The notes: generated from the sequence alone by a model not told the origin. A stretch of DNA of 64,000 bases from Prorocentrum cordatum (GCA_963575745.1 CAUYUJ010005780.1:853501-917500), one strand, 5' to 3'; counted from the first letter of the stretch, positions 1 through 11,040 are shown. A program made the numbers and translations.

Positions 1-88
1 GCGCCCCCGCAGGGGCCGACGCGGCAGCAGGCTCTGCAGGAGGCCCCGCATTTCCAGGCGGGCCCTCCGGGTGTCCTTGAACTCGCAC
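1..88 (-). CDS. possible partial exon cut by the window edge, product unknown
   Basis: Read on the minus strand, bases 87 to 1 give 29 open codons (starting CEFKDTRRARLEMRG) whose third positions are almost all G or C, unlike the neighbouring DNA. Immediately upstream is a CAG followed by G at 89-88, the AG|G form common at dinoflagellate intron acceptors, so this looks like the start of an exon that continues beyond the window. The peptide is rich in Arg and Leu and I do not recognise it. It is short, so chance is possible. The call rests only on codon bias and the acceptor-like site. Confidence 0.33.
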   Translation of the reverse strand, partial: MRVQGHPEGPPGNAGPPAEPAAASAPAGA

Positions 89-1862
89 CTGCTAACCTTG
101 GAGCTTGTGTGTGTGTGTGGGGGGGGGGGGGCCTTGGACGCGGTCTGCAGTGCTTTCTCTTTTCCGCATTCTGCTGCGAGGCATGGTGCGTAGTAGCACC
201 ATCCAGTGAGGGTGGCCAACCAATTCAATGGCGGGTTCGGCCAGGAGTAGCACCGCGGCGCGGGCCAGGTTCCTTCGTCTTGGGCGCGCTGCTGCCCTGG
301 GGCGCCGCCGCAGCGGCTGCCGCAACTGGTCCCCTGGAGCGCGCTCCGCTAGCAAATTGCCCCGCGGGGTTCCCGCCATATCGCTTCGCCTTGCTTCTTC
401 CAGGGTCGACCTCCCTTGAAGTCGTCCGCCTCGTCGACATCGTTGACCTCGGCAAGCTTGAAGATGGGGGGGGGGTCTACGTCCATCGAAGAGCGCTTCG
501 GGGGCTTCGGGGGCCCATATGTTTCCTCAGCGGGTTCGCCCGCAACGGCGGGCTCAGCAAATTTCCCCGCGCTCTATTGCGAGGGGCTATATGTCGGAGG
601 CTCCCGCTCACGTCGGTAGATCCTCACGTTCTCAATATTGGATTCCTGTTTTGCAATCCAAAGTATATCTTCCACATGGCAGTTTGCATCGCACTGTGGA
701 GTGCATCGGGCCGCTGCTTTTGCTTTGACACCACGTTGCGTCGCATTGCTCCAGAACCGTGTCCTCCGTGACTCGCGCACCGACGTCTACTCTGAACCTG
801 TGCCAGTACTTTCGCCACTGTAGGACTCGCTTTCATAATCAGACGCAAAATGCACTAAGATCAACCGCTCGTGCGACACAAGACACCTCGTCTTCCTTTC
901 CAGCCTTAGCCGGAGGTTACCCCGCTTGTCCTGGCACTGGCCCTCGTCGGCGCCTACGTGAGAAGGAGCAAGCTTCCCCGCAAAGGAGGCCGCCCACGCC
1001 TCAAGTCGGGCCCCACGACCACGGCGCTCGCGGCATGCCCGAATGCAGCACTTAAGCCGGCGATCCTCAGCAAGGGCCTGCCAATCCCCCCCGACAAATG
1101 CTGCTCGAACCTCACCTAGCGGCTTGTAGTCCGCTTGGTCAGGTGCAGGTGGCTGGGGGTGGCAGCCTGGGTCCACCGTGCGACCTTCGCCGCCCCCCTG
1201 CGACCTGACCCACGGGGTCTTCTCGAAGTTGGGGCCCCTTCAAGGGCGCCCCATCGGGCAATTCGGCCTGCGGTCCTCAAAGTGCTCACATCCACAGACC
1301 TCCTCTCGGCACTTCTTCCGATCCGCACAAATGCCTCTTTTAATAAGCCTTCTTCTCCAGCGTTTCAGGATGCCGGGTGCAGCCCTTTCTGGAACGGATA
1401 TTTTTGCCAGTTTCAAGGGCCCGCTGCACATTTCGCAATGGCCAATCATGGCGAACTTCATGGTCGGTCCAGCCTTGTGACCGCCAGTGCGCAATCTATG
1501 CGCATGGTACCTGTTGGCGAGCAACGCCCTCGTGCTGTTCACCAAACCTCCTGAATCGAAACTGGCCTTCGGGCTTGACTGCGCCTTCGTCGCGCTGATG
1601 CAGGTTGCCCCGCGACCACGCCCTTCTTGGCGGCTTACTCGGACCGCGCGGGCGCGAGCACTGCGCGCCGCTTAGGCGGGCACGCGAGTGCCTGCGCGAA
1701 TGACTCCGCCGACGATGGCATGGCGGATTGCTCTCATCGCCCTCGGCACGCCCCGTGCGTCTCCAAGCCTCGCGGCTCGAGGGGCGGTCGCGTAGTGTAA
1801 AGGTAAAGTGCGAGCCTTCATCGTGCCCAAGTGAAAATCAAAGGTCGCTAATGTCGCGCGGG
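89..1862. other. no recognisable gene
   Basis: There is a short GT run followed by a G tract at 107-131. Minus-strand frames at 787-1176 and 1240-1545 are open and could be decayed downstream parts of the gag-like relic at 1863-2845, but they show no domain I can name. Nothing else stands out. Confidence 0.5.
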
Positions 1863-2845
1863 CTACCGAGCAAAGGATCCTCGTCGCAGGTTGCCCTGCA
1901 TGTAGGGCCCCCACACCGCCTGCGATCGGCACGCCTTGCTGGCACAATGAAATGGTGGCCTCGTTCGGCCGTGGATCGCCATTCCAGATGGCGCCTGCAA
2001 GTCGCCCCGCATGCGCGTCACTATGAGAGACATCAGCGCGGTGACCGTGGATAACCGCACCGCCAATGTTGCCGGGGTTCGCTCAGCGATATGGGCGCAA
2101 ACCCTCGCGCGCTCCAGCGAGGAGTCAAATTGTTGCTGAGTCCTGGGCATTTGGTGGTTCAGTGGATCTAATAAACAATTGTTGTGCACGCGAAGTACCG
2201 ACACCTAAGGCCCTGAACAGTTCAATTTACCTTGCGACTGTCAAGTTCTGGAAGTTGGGAACATTGAGCCGCGCAGTGTCAGCTTCAAAGCGCGTCTCGA
2301 AACGCGCCCGCGCCTGGTCGACACGCTCGCCCGCATGGGCGCGAAAAGTCGACGAGAGCCGCCCCCAGATCCAGTTGTCTTTCATTTTCAAGATTCTCGA
2401 ACTTAGTGCTGAGGTAGAACGCTGTATACGTTGCCCCCTCGGCGCGGCGCCCACTAATGTTCACTCAAAAATTGATCACTGCTGGGGGGGCTCTCACGGC
2501 AATGATCCTCGCGGGAACTGAAAGACCGCGCTGTGGAATAGCGGCGTATTGGGAGAGAGTCACAACGCCTGTGGTCACGTTGATCCAGGCATGTACCTCG
2601 CGAGCGAATTCGCGGACAGGTTCGTTACCAGCAGGGTCCCAGTGGGGGCCGGTAGTCCGCGCGTCGTCTGCGCCGCGTTGCATATGTCCAACAGCACATC
2701 CGATGGCGACCCAGAGGAAGCCACATAGTGCGATGCCAATCCAGTGGCCTCGTAGGTCGGTGTCGGTTGTAGGTGGCCGTTGTTTGTGGGGTGACGTTGA
2801 CGTCAGTTTGCAAGGAGGTGCAGGCGGCACGATGTCATCATGCAT
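1863..2845 (-). pseudogene. decayed gag-like retroelement fragment
   Basis: Three minus-strand frames follow one another (2845-2465, 2454-2227, 2204-1863), each open but in shifted frames. The first holds a block with REFAREVHAWINVTTG and SQYAAIPQRGL, resembling the helical core of gag-like proteins of dinoflagellate LTR retroelements as I remember them. The second holds a charged helix (ARARFETRFEADTARLNV). The third holds a block containing TQQQFDSSLERARVCAHIAE. The order is what one would expect of a gag polyprotein with frameshifts. No zinc knuckle, protease or reverse transcriptase is visible beside it, so it is a fragment. A non-retroelement origin cannot be excluded. The match is from memory and was not checked by alignment. 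Confidence 0.36.
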
Positions 2846-3179
2846 GTTGCCACGCGTGGCAGTGCGGGCGCGGCCGCAAGAAACCCTCGCAAGAAACCCA
2901 ACCCTGACAACCCGCGCGCGAAGTGCACCTGAGGGGAAACCTGGACCACCCTGAACGCAGCAGCTCCATCAACGGCTGCGGGAAGTCACCGCGCAGCGCG
3001 AGGAGCGAAGAAACCCAGGATACCCTGACGAAAAGCAAATTGTTTCTTGATGCGCGCCCCCACTGTAAAGGGTGGGACCTTTTTCTGTACCGATGTAAGA
3101 TAGCGGGCCGCAATGCGACCTGGTCAAATGGGCGGCCGGTCTCTTGAGCCCAAGCGGCCGCGGACAAACGCTCGGTATC

Positions 3180-4790
3180 TCTCGCCTCTGCCCTTCCTCC
3201 ATCAGGGTCCAAGATGTCTCCCAGCTGGCCCATGTTGCGCCCCAGACGGCCAAAGATGCCCTTAAGGCGCCCCAGGCTCCTCAAACAGAATCTCCGGAAG
3301 GCTAGAAACATTAATTTCCCTAGCATTCTCGCCGTTTCGAGCTTGCGGCTCTCCAAAACGGCCCCGCAGGGCCAAGAGGTCCCAAGATCGCCCCAACACG
3401 GCCCACGAGGCCCCCGAGAGACCCGCAAGACGACCCAGGGGGCCCTCAAGACGACCCACAGACCTCTAAGACGGCCCTGAAGAACCCAACGAGGCGCCCA
3501 AGAGGCCTCAGGAGACGCCCAAGAGGCCCTTCAGAGGCCCCCAAAAGGCTCCCAACAACCCCCCAGGATGCCCCAAGAGAGCCTCAAGAGGCCTCGTCTT
3601 CTTCGTCCTCCTCCTCTTCCCCCTCCCCGTCCTCCCTCTCATCCCTCTCATCCTCCATTCTCGTCCTCTCCCACGTGTTCCCCGAAGGGATTCCAAAACA
3701 GCTGCGGGGGCACACAGTCCAAAAGCTTGGCCAGACTTCGGCCCGACGTATGGCCGCATGGGAGATATGGGGGCGGCGGTGATTCGCCGTAGGCGTCCTC
3801 GACCCGCCGAACCCTTGTTGCATGCAAGAGGAGATGTTGGCGCGCCAAGGCTCAATTGTTTGAACACTTCCATGACGTTCCGATGCGTCTCGGCCGAGCC
3901 AACCGACCATGCGGAATAATCTGAAAAAACTCAGGCAAGGGCTTCCGCCCATACGATGGCCAAGATAGCCAAATGTGGCCTCAAATATGTTCCCGAGACG
4001 CCTCCAAGACGGCCAAGGTGGCCCGAATGTAGGTCAAGACGGTCACAAGGTGGCCCAAGACGACTCCAAGACGGCCCAAGATGCCCCCTCGGATGCCCCA
4101 AGAGACCCCCACGATGCCCCAAGGGCCCCCTTAAGATGCGCCCCAAATGTGCTTTTAATAGTTTCGCGTTCTCGCCGTGTCCAGCCTCCGACAGCCGAAG
4201 ACGGCCACAGAAACATCCAAAATAGCCCAAGACGCCATCAGAACCCCCACACACACGCTAATTGGGCCCCAAGACGGCCCAACAGGCCCCTCATACGGCC
4301 GCAAGAGGGCCCCAAGACGACACGCACGATTCTCAGCAACACTATGCCTGTGCCGCCAGCTGGCAGCGACGAGGCGTTACGCGAGCACGAAGAGCCCAGC
4401 GAAACTCGAACAGGGTCAAGAGCCCCAAGACGACCCCACTGACCTGCAAAGCAGCACTAAAGCGCCCAAAGGATGCTCCACGACGGCCCAGAGGGGTCCC
4501 AAGAGGCTCCTCAGAGGCCCCCATGGCTCCCATATGGGGCTACCAGGAAGACCTCAGAAGGCCCCAAGCGGGCCCCAAAATGCCTCCTCGTCTCTTCCTC
4601 CTCCTCCTGCTCCGCCTCCCTCTCGTCTTGCTCCTCTCTCTTCCTCACCAAACTACCACATGTTTCCCCAAAGGGTTTCCACACCGGCAAGGGGAGCACA
4701 GAGTCAAATAGCTGAGCAAAACTTTGGCCCAGCATTTGGCCACACCCGCCGTTCCAGAAAGGCAGGGGGCGGCGGTAATTCCCTCGAGGA
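3180..4790. repeat. CCAAGACGGCCC-type degenerate minisatellite (minus-strand orientation of the CTTGGGGCC family)
   Basis: Short units of about 10-13 bases built on CCAAGA, GGCCCC and CAAGAGGC repeat almost continuously, interrupted by less repetitive cores near 3296-3350 and 4140-4200. The same family appears in the opposite orientation at 33.8, 48.5, 50.2-52.0 and 54.0 kb. Long open frames here are by-products of the repeat and are not called as genes. Confidence 0.75.
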
Positions 4791-5134
4791 GTCTTCGAGA
4801 CTACACTGACCAATGCTCGGAGCAAGCGAAGGCGAAGGCGGGCTCGGAGGGCCAGGAGGAACACAGCGCGGGGGGGGGCAGAGGGAATGCGCGGAAAGGA
4901 AAGCGTAGGATGTCATCACGATTCATGAGCGCGAGTAGTCGGACTCGAAGGCATACAAACCATATGCAAGCACAACCAACCAATACCAAAGCAAAACCAT
5001 AGCAACAATAAGCAGACGACATTCGCAGTCCGGAACTACCAGGAGCAGAGGCCTGCTCGGGCCAAGGCCGACGTCAGCCTCCTACGACTTGCACCCAAAC
5101 AACATGCAGAATGATGAGAGCTCGAAGCTCGGAG

Positions 5135-5212
5135 GAGGAGGAGGAGAGGGAGGAGGAGGAGGAGGAGGAGGAGGAGGAGGAGGAGGAGGAGGAGGAGGGA
5201 GGGAGAAGCCCG
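5135..5212. repeat. GGA trinucleotide tract
   Basis: Near-perfect run of GGA, interrupted by occasional GA changes, directly upstream of a foldback element. Confidence 0.95.
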
Positions 5213-5225
5213 AGGAGGCCAGGCA

Positions 5226-5375
5226 TAGGGGGGCCACATGCGAACCCTACCCCTACCCCCCACGATTTCTGAGGGGGAGGGTGGGGTTAACTTCGCTCGG
5301 GAGCTCCCGAACGAAGTGAACCCCGCCCTCCCCCTCAGAAATCGCAGGGGGGTAGGGTTCGCATGTGGCCCCCTA
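5226..5375. mobile_element. 150-bp foldback (MITE-like) element with 5-bp target duplication
   Basis: The two halves are inverted copies of about 70 bases each. The outer ends read TAGGGGG and CCCCCTA and the centre is near CGGGAGCTCCCG at 5298-5309. The element is bounded by the direct repeat AGGCA at 5221-5225 and 5376-5380, as expected for a target-site duplication. Inside are the motifs CCACATGCGAACCCTAC and GATTTCTGAGGGGGAGGG, each with its inverted partner. It has no coding capacity. The arms are nearly intact, which suggests a fairly young insertion. Confidence 0.75.
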
Positions 5376-5380
5376 AGGCA

Positions 5381-5928
5381 GCCGACCAACCCGAGTAGGA
5401 AGGCGGATAAGGAACACGAGAACGCACCCGTGATCCCCGAACATCCCAAATTCAGTGGTGCGATGGCGAATGGTCGGCTCGCTCCTCCAGCGCGCCGCTG
5501 ATCCTGTTCTTCTCCAGGGCGAACTCCACCTCGTGCAGAAGGGTCCCCCTCCTGCTCCCGATGCCCCTTCCCCCTCCTGCGACCACGTAATGCCCCCTTC
5601 CATGCTCCAGTATCTCTCCCGTGCATCTCCTGGCTTCTCGCCTTGCACTTTGCGTGGGCACAAGAAGATGGCTGGGGTCACCTCGCACAGGGCTCTACGA
5701 TAGCGCAAAAGCGACACGACAAGATACCTCGTTTGGCGCCCTGCTCACGTATCCAAAGATGCAAAACCCCTCTTTCGCTCCAGGCAGGTGGCTGCCATGC
5801 CTGTCGGTCAGCGCGCGCGGCAGTCCAGTCACGGGAGCGCCCGCGGCAACGCATGATGTTCGCCGCCGAGGCCCAGCAGGGTAAGGTGAAGAGCAACCAG
5901 GGCAAGGGGGCAGGAACAGGGAAAGGTC
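5381..5928. other. no recognisable gene
   Basis: Ordinary-looking GC-rich sequence. A minus-strand frame at 5452-5688 is open but has no recognisable domain. Confidence 0.5.
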
Positions 5929-6180
5929 GAGGAGGAGAAGGAGGAGGAGGTCGAGGATGAGGTGCGGGTCGAAAAGGGGAGGAGGAGGAGGAGGAGGAGG
6001 AGGAGGAGGAGGAGGAGGAGGAGGAGGAGGAAGAGGAGGAGGAGAGAGGAGGAGGAAAGGAGGAGGAGGAGGAGGAGGTGGAGGATAATGAGGAGGAGGA
6101 GGAGGGGGGATGAAGAGGAGGAGGAGGAGGAGGAGGAGGAGGAGGAGGAGGAGGAGGCAGAGGAGGGCAAGGAGGTCGAA
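5929..6180. repeat. GGA trinucleotide tract
   Basis: About 250 bases of GGA with scattered A and T changes. It produces long poly-Arg/Glu and poly-Pro/Leu frames on the two strands that are artefacts of the repeat. Confidence 0.95.
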
Positions 6181-7850
6181 GAGCAGGAGCAGCAACACCA
6201 CGAAGGACCGCAACGCCCGCAGCACGAGGAAGAGGAACGGGACGTTCCCTCTCCTCTCTTTTTAGCGGAGGACAGAGGGATGCGCAGAATAATGCTAAGG
6301 GAAGTAGGAAGGGAATGTGCAGGAGGAGTGGGGGAAGAAGTAAGGGAAAGAGGGGAGGGGATTGGTGAGGACGGGTGATGAAAGGAGGTCGGGGGCCGCC
6401 CCCCCGCCCAGGCCCCCAGTTCCCTGTATGGGACGATCGCTCACGAGGGCGGGTGTTGAGATTATCAAACCGTCGTGTCTCGGATGGGGTTCGTCCGACT
6501 TGTTGCGGGCCCCGCCTCAGACTGCCACCCTCATCGCATCGTACACCAGTTCATACAGCCAACTTGAGACTAGAGAGGACTGGGCGTGGAATCGAAGGGG
6601 ACCAAAGAGTTCCAGACGTCTGAGAATCGACAACTGAATCCGCTACATTTGGACGGTAGATATAACAAAACGTTTTGCTCGCGCGCGTAGCCGCCTCTTC
6701 TATGACCTTTTGGGCTCAGGGCCCCATGCGGGGCCAATTTTTCGGGGGTGGGCGGGCGGGGCCATAGCTCGCCTGCCCGGCCTGCGTCACAGGCCAAGTC
6801 TTCCGAAGAGTGTTGGGCAGTGGCTGGGCGGCGACCCGAGGGGTCGCGCGGCCCGCGGCGGCCGCCAAATGCGGCCCGTCCACACGCTCGAATGCAGCGT
6901 GGCGACGGCAATCTTCGCGATGCTGACGTGGTTCGACGCGTCGCTCGGGGTCGGACTGAATGCCAGCTTTTCCGCGACGGCCACCGTTGCAGGGCCACGG
7001 GCGGAAGCGGCTCGGGTGACGATGAGCAAGAAGAGCAACCGAATCAGGATGGCCAGCCCAGCTGCTCGAGCGAGGGCGACGCGACGCCGCTAGCCATCGA
7101 GGAATCTGCGATGAGCCCTGGACCACCCTCGGCGGCAACGACCCTCGCCCTCTTGGGGCCCCTGGCCACGGATCCGCCCAAGATCGAAAGCTTGGAGTCT
7201 CGGAGGCTCGAGGGAGCTCGGGCCTGGGCAGTTGCGGGGGCAGAGGGGGAGGAGGAGGAGGAAGAGGAGGAGGAAGGGCCACGAACCGTGTGAGGGACGC
7301 GCTAAACAAGTAACGAACTCCAATGCTCTGCTTGATCGGGCCCTGCCGCGCGATTGTGATTTGGGCAAACTGATCTGGTGAAAAATCCCACAGCCCTGCC
7401 ACACGCTCGTGACTGCGGAAGCTGAAATGGTGAGACCGCCATGCCCATGCTCAGCGTTTTTGATGATGTGACCAGACAACATGAGATGATAACAACTTCG
7501 ATTCGCAACTTCCCCCGTCGGCCCGTGGATTATCAACTTCGGCCTCCGCGCCCCTCTCCAAAATGAAATCCTACTGACACGGGATTGAAACAAACAGGGG
7601 GTCAAAAAGGGGATGACTTATTATCGTTGGCACGGGGTTATGGAATATCGAGCCGACCGGTGGGTTTCATAAGGCATTTGGAAGCCCCCGGAGGCGATGC
7701 CGAAATGACGGCCCCAGTCTTGCGAAAAAGGCAAATAAGTATCGAACAGGAGCACCATTTGTGTAGGGGGGCCGTTTGCGGAAGCCGAAGCGAGAGCGCG
7801 GTGCCTGAGTGAAAGACGCATGTCACAAATGTGGCGAATCTCTTCTGTTT
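6181..7850. other. no confident gene; one hydrophobic open segment
   Basis: A minus-strand frame around 7080-6787 contains a hydrophobic stretch (LAILIRLLFLLIV) followed by a polar region, but it has no ATG after the upstream stop and no clear splice sites. A short GGA/GAA run lies at 7248-7278. Otherwise nothing is recognisable. Confidence 0.4.
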
Positions 7851-7856
7851 CTGAAG

Positions 7857-8040
7857 CCTGACCCTGCCGATCTGCGTGAGGGGTGTTACCGGATATCAAA
7901 CATGTCGCAAATGCCTTTTGTTTTTGGACCCTGACACCGCCGATCTGCGTGAGGGGCGTCACCGGATTTTAAACATGTCTCAAATCCGTGATGTTTTTGG
8001 ACCCTGACCCCGCCGATCTGCGTGAGGGGTGTCAATCTTA
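7857..8040. repeat. three tandem copies of a unit of about 73 bp
   Basis: The block GCCGATCTGCGTGAGGGG recurs at about 7868, 7940 and 8012 with similar flanks (ACCGGAT, AAACATGTC, TTTTTGGACCCTGAC). The copies differ at several positions, so the array is old. Confidence 0.8.
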
Positions 8041-8408
8041 ACCCACCTCAGCAATTCAAGCAATACGATTTGGGCGTGGTAAAAATGCCAATTTTAAGCC
8101 TCCCCCCCTCGCGCGGTCCATCAACAAGGAACACTAAGCAGCAAGAAGTCAACAAGGAACAGTAAGAAGCAAGAAGCAAAACTGTAACAGTGGAAGCTGG
8201 AAACTGCAACTGGTAAGGAAACTGCGAACCTCCGGCCTACAGCCTGGTCGCCCCGCAAGGGGGCCGGCGGATGTCTTCAATTGAGGCTTTGAAAAGTTAT
8301 GTGCTGCTTGCAGGTCCCACCGGGAGACTCAATGCAGCTCAGTAGCCGCAATATATTTTTAGATGGGTCGCAGGTGTTCAGCATTAAGCGTGCCAATCGC
8401 GAACAAAG

Positions 8409-8729
8409 TCAGACGACCATCTGTATACTTTCCTTTGCCTTTGTCTTGCCCATCCCTGCCAGCAGCGGCCACGATGTCCTGCTCGAACTGCTGCTGACGA
8501 ACGTGTGGGGGTCGTCGCTGTCGCTAGCATGTCCTGCTTCCCCTGCTGGTTGTGGCGGCCGTGCTGCTTCAAGCACTTTAGCATCCAACCCGTCCATCTC
8601 ATTCAACGGGCCGGTGACACGAACAGCTGTTGCGGCAGGTGTAACCGGCGATCTGGAAGAGAACGGCGAGGCGATATTGTGCTTCTTTACCTTGAACAGC
8701 TGCTTGACCGGGGTACCAATAGAAGGCAT
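8409..8729 (-). CDS. small open reading frame of 106 residues, function unknown
   Basis: The ATG at 8729 opens a 106-residue frame that begins MPSIGTPVKQLFKVKK, has a basic cluster near the N terminus, a Ser/Asp-rich low-complexity middle and a basic stretch before the stop. It lies about 125 bases downstream of a 12-base match to the 3' half of the dinoflagellate spliced leader (minus strand, 8865-8854), which is the arrangement expected of a retroposed mRNA. No family is recognised. Codon bias is weak, so this could be a chance frame. The ATG was chosen because sequence upstream is an 18-bp tandem repeat. Confidence 0.3.
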   Translation of the reverse strand: MPSIGTPVKQLFKVKKHNIASPFSSRSPVTPAATAVRVTGPLNEMDGLDAKVLEAARPPQPAGEAGHASDSDDPHTFVSSSSSRTSWPLLAGMGKTKAKESIQMVV

Positions 8730-8756
8730 GGGGGTAGAGTCGCAGTGTAGGAATGG

Positions 8757-8810
8757 AGTCAAAGTGTAACACAATGTCAAAGCGTAACAGACTGTCAAAG
8801 TGGAACAGGA
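8757..8810. repeat. three tandem 18-bp units
   Basis: The unit GTCAAAGTGTAACACAAT occurs three times with small changes. Confidence 0.85.
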
Positions 8811-8853
8811 GGTGAGGAATAAATCTGGTTTCAAATGCAACCGCCTCCGGCGC

Positions 8854-8865
8854 CTTGAGCCAAAA
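8854..8865 (-). other. 12-base match to the DinoSL 3' half (possible relic)
   Basis: The minus strand reads TTTTGGCTCAAG, identical to the last 12 bases of the dinoflagellate spliced leader. Upstream bases do not match. With only 12 bases this may be chance, but it sits upstream of the small frame at 8729-8409. Confidence 0.3.
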
Positions 8866-8879
8866 ACCCGAAAGGCCCA

Positions 8880-9035
8880 CAAGAGGCCCCCGAGCGGCCA
8901 CAGAGAGCCCAAGATGACCTCCAAGATGGCTCAGGTAGCCCAAGCTGGCTCAAAATGGCTCCCAAAAGACCCCAATCGGCCCCCAAACCGCTCTAAGGCG
9001 GCTCGAGATGGCCACGGAGTCTCCCAAGCCTCCCT
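8880..9035. repeat. CCAAGATGGCTC-type minisatellite
   Basis: Short units around AAGATGGCTC and GGCCCCCAA repeat here. A similar block lies at about 63480-63640. Confidence 0.65.
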
Positions 9036-9129
9036 CGCTGTTTGACTATGCATGTCTCTTCCTCTCTCCCCGCGTCAACTCTCATGGGCATCGTTTCTGA
9101 ATGGGCTGGTGGGGATACGCGAACCGTCA

Positions 9130-9395
9130 AGAATTGAATTCTAACAGGGCTCGTTTCAACTTTACACGAATCTACTATGGGCTGGATCCAGCTCTGATAG
9201 CATCTTCGTGCCCGATCCAACTCTAATCGGATCCTACTATGGTTTGGATGCAGCTCAAATAGAATGATGGTAGAACTCGATCCAGCCTTGATGCAATGCT
9301 ACTAAGGCTCGAACCAGCTCTCATATAATCCTACACAGCTAGATTCAGTTCTAATGGAATCCTACGAAGACTGGGTCCAGCTGTAATGGAATTCG
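9130..9395. repeat. degenerate tandem repeat of about 32 bp
   Basis: Units resembling GATCCAGCTCTAATGGAAT recur at about 9184, 9214, 9246, 9280, 9310, 9341 and 9375. Confidence 0.75.
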
Positions 9396-9404
9396 CCCTT
9401 GCCC

Positions 9405-9570
9405 ACCCCTCCCCCCGGTTTTGAACCGGGGGGGGGGGGAGGGGGCCCTCTCACCCCCGCCCCCCCCCCTCTGGTTTGGAGTGGGAAAATTTTGTGTCCC
9501 CCCCCTCCTCCCCCAGTTCGAGCCGGAGAGGGCGGTTGCCAGTAGCAGCAGAAAGCGCTCTTTCGTGACA
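9405..9570. mobile_element. G/C-tract element end, related to the TIR element at 60.2-61.4 kb
   Basis: It contains alternating C and G tracts with GGTTTTGAACCGG-like joints and ends at about 9569 with a segment (GCAGCAGAAAGCGCTCTTTC) that resembles the right end of the 60246-61361 element. The matching left end is not evident, so this is a partial copy. The copia element begins just beyond it. Confidence 0.5.
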
Positions 9571-9594
9571 ATACTGTTCTGTGACAGCAGCCAA

Positions 9595-9814
9595 TGTGTG
9601 AAAATCAGATAGGCGAGGATGTGAGATTTAGGGTGATAATGAATTATGTTTCCCTTCCGCCCATGGCTGTTGTGGCTCACAAGCTGGGCGGGAGGGTGGA
9701 CGCACCTACTCACGACTGCTTCGAGTACGGAGATAAATTGATCTTCTGTGTTTTTTTTTATATTGTGCTTGCATCAAGTGCTTGGTGGGAGGAATATTGT
9801 GATCAGTATTTACA
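9595..9814 (+). repeat. left LTR, probably truncated at its 5' side
   Basis: It aligns by eye with 17824-18036 along its length (shared blocks GCGAGGATGTGAGAT, TGGACGCACCTACTCACGAC and GTGCTTGCATCAAGTGCTTG) with scattered differences and one variable T-rich stretch. It ends TATTTACA. The right copy seems to extend a further 220 bases upstream; the left does not. Confidence 0.8.
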
Positions 9815-10085
9815 CTTGTAGCCCAGAGCTGTACCAATTCTACGGTTTCGAGATTCATATTGTGAGGTGGCCGTGCTTTACCTCTGCGCAATTCTTTCGG
9901 CGATCAACACGCTGAACACCATCACTTGCAGCCTGGCCGAGAATCGTTGCCACGACCTGGACAGCAGCAGTGACAACGACATCTACTACGAGCTGGACGG
10001 CGATACCATCATCAGAGGCGGTAGCACCATCATCAGAGACGACAATACTATCATCAGAGACGGCAACACCATCACTACAATCAAG

Positions 10086-10961
10086 ATGGCGACCAGGCAC
10101 CAGCATCCCAACGAAGGACCCCTCTTCGTGGACAACGAGGGCGTCGTGCATTACAATGGCGACGCAGCCTACGGCGAGGAGTTCGAGGAACGCGCAATAC
10201 TCGGCTACTATGCGAGCGAGGAAAAGCTACAGAAGCTCTACGCTATCAAGCTCAAGAACTCTCTGAATGGGCGAGCGTGGAACCTCGCAAGGAAGGGGCC
10301 CGAAATTGCAATGCAAGCAGTGCTGGACAAAGCAAATGAGGACCCACTTGCTGCAATAAAGTTGGTAGTGGCCACGGTCCGACAAGCATGCGAACGGATC
10401 GCACCACTACAAAAGCAGCAAGCATCCGAGTATTTCTTCAAAGGCTTTCGCAGCAGATCGGAGTCAGTGCAGGACTACATATCGAGGCGGGAGACGGAGT
10501 GCGAGCGGCTCAAGTCTCTCTCAGCGAACACGACGGTGAGCGAAGACCTGAGGACGGACTTCCTACTAAGGTTGGCCAATACCAGCATGACCGAGCATAA
10601 GGCCATTCTCGGACACTGCAACAACGAATACATCTGTGACGATGTGACGGCGGCGATGCTTATCCAGCTGAACACGACGTGCAGAGACGAACGTGGTCAC
10701 GGACGTCATGGAGCATACCCGGTGGACTACGACGATGACGACGAGGGGGCCCTGCTTGAATACGAGTGTGGCGTATGCGACGAGGACGGGCCTCTGAGCG
10801 ATGAAGACTACGACGCGCTGGCAGCCGACATCGAAGAGTTCGAGGGGGTGATTAACGACGTCGACCCCGAGGAGGTCAGCCAGGAGGAGTGCGACACTCT
10901 AGCGGCTGAGGTACAGCGTCTCGGGTGGAAGGCTGGACGAAAAGGTCACAAGCCTAACTGA
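10086..10961 (+). CDS. gag: copia gag-like protein (first part of the polyprotein)
   Basis: A 291-residue frame starting at ATG 10086. The frame is open upstream to 9867 but without an ATG, and that stretch is a short tandem repeat (TIIRDG-type). The middle is helical and charged (around FFKGFRSRSESVQDYISRR), as in copia gag capsid-like domains that package the element RNA. The C-terminal third is strongly acidic. It ends in TGA just before the zinc-knuckle frame, which in an intact element should continue in the same polyprotein, so a frameshift or stop separates the two. It is the longest intact part of the element. Confidence 0.75.
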   Translation: MATRHQHPNEGPLFVDNEGVVHYNGDAAYGEEFEERAILGYYASEEKLQKLYAIKLKNSLNGRAWNLARKGPEIAMQAVLDKANEDPLAAIKLVVATVRQACERIAPLQKQQASEYFFKGFRSRSESVQDYISRRETECERLKSLSANTTVSEDLRTDFLLRLANTSMTEHKAILGHCNNEYICDDVTAAMLIQLNTTCRDERGHGRHGAYPVDYDDDDEGALLEYECGVCDEDGPLSDEDYDALAADIEEFEGVINDVDPEEVSQEECDTLAAEVQRLGWKAGRKGHKPN

Positions 10962-11040
10962 CGCAAGCCCGGGACAGGCTTGCACAGAGCAAGTCCAATC
11001 GAGGCTGAAGGCCAACATCAACAAGCAGGGATCCATCAAG

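Noticed and set aside
5695-6378. Pro/Leu-rich and Arg/Glu-rich proteins
   Set aside because: They come from the GGA tract read on either strand.
6787-7090. Secreted protein with a hydrophobic leader
   Set aside because: The hydrophobic stretch has no ATG after the upstream stop and no convincing acceptor site.
8940-8960. Further DinoSL relic (CAAAATGGCT match)
   Set aside because: Only 10 bases match and they fall within an AAGATGGCTC-type minisatellite that makes such words by itself.
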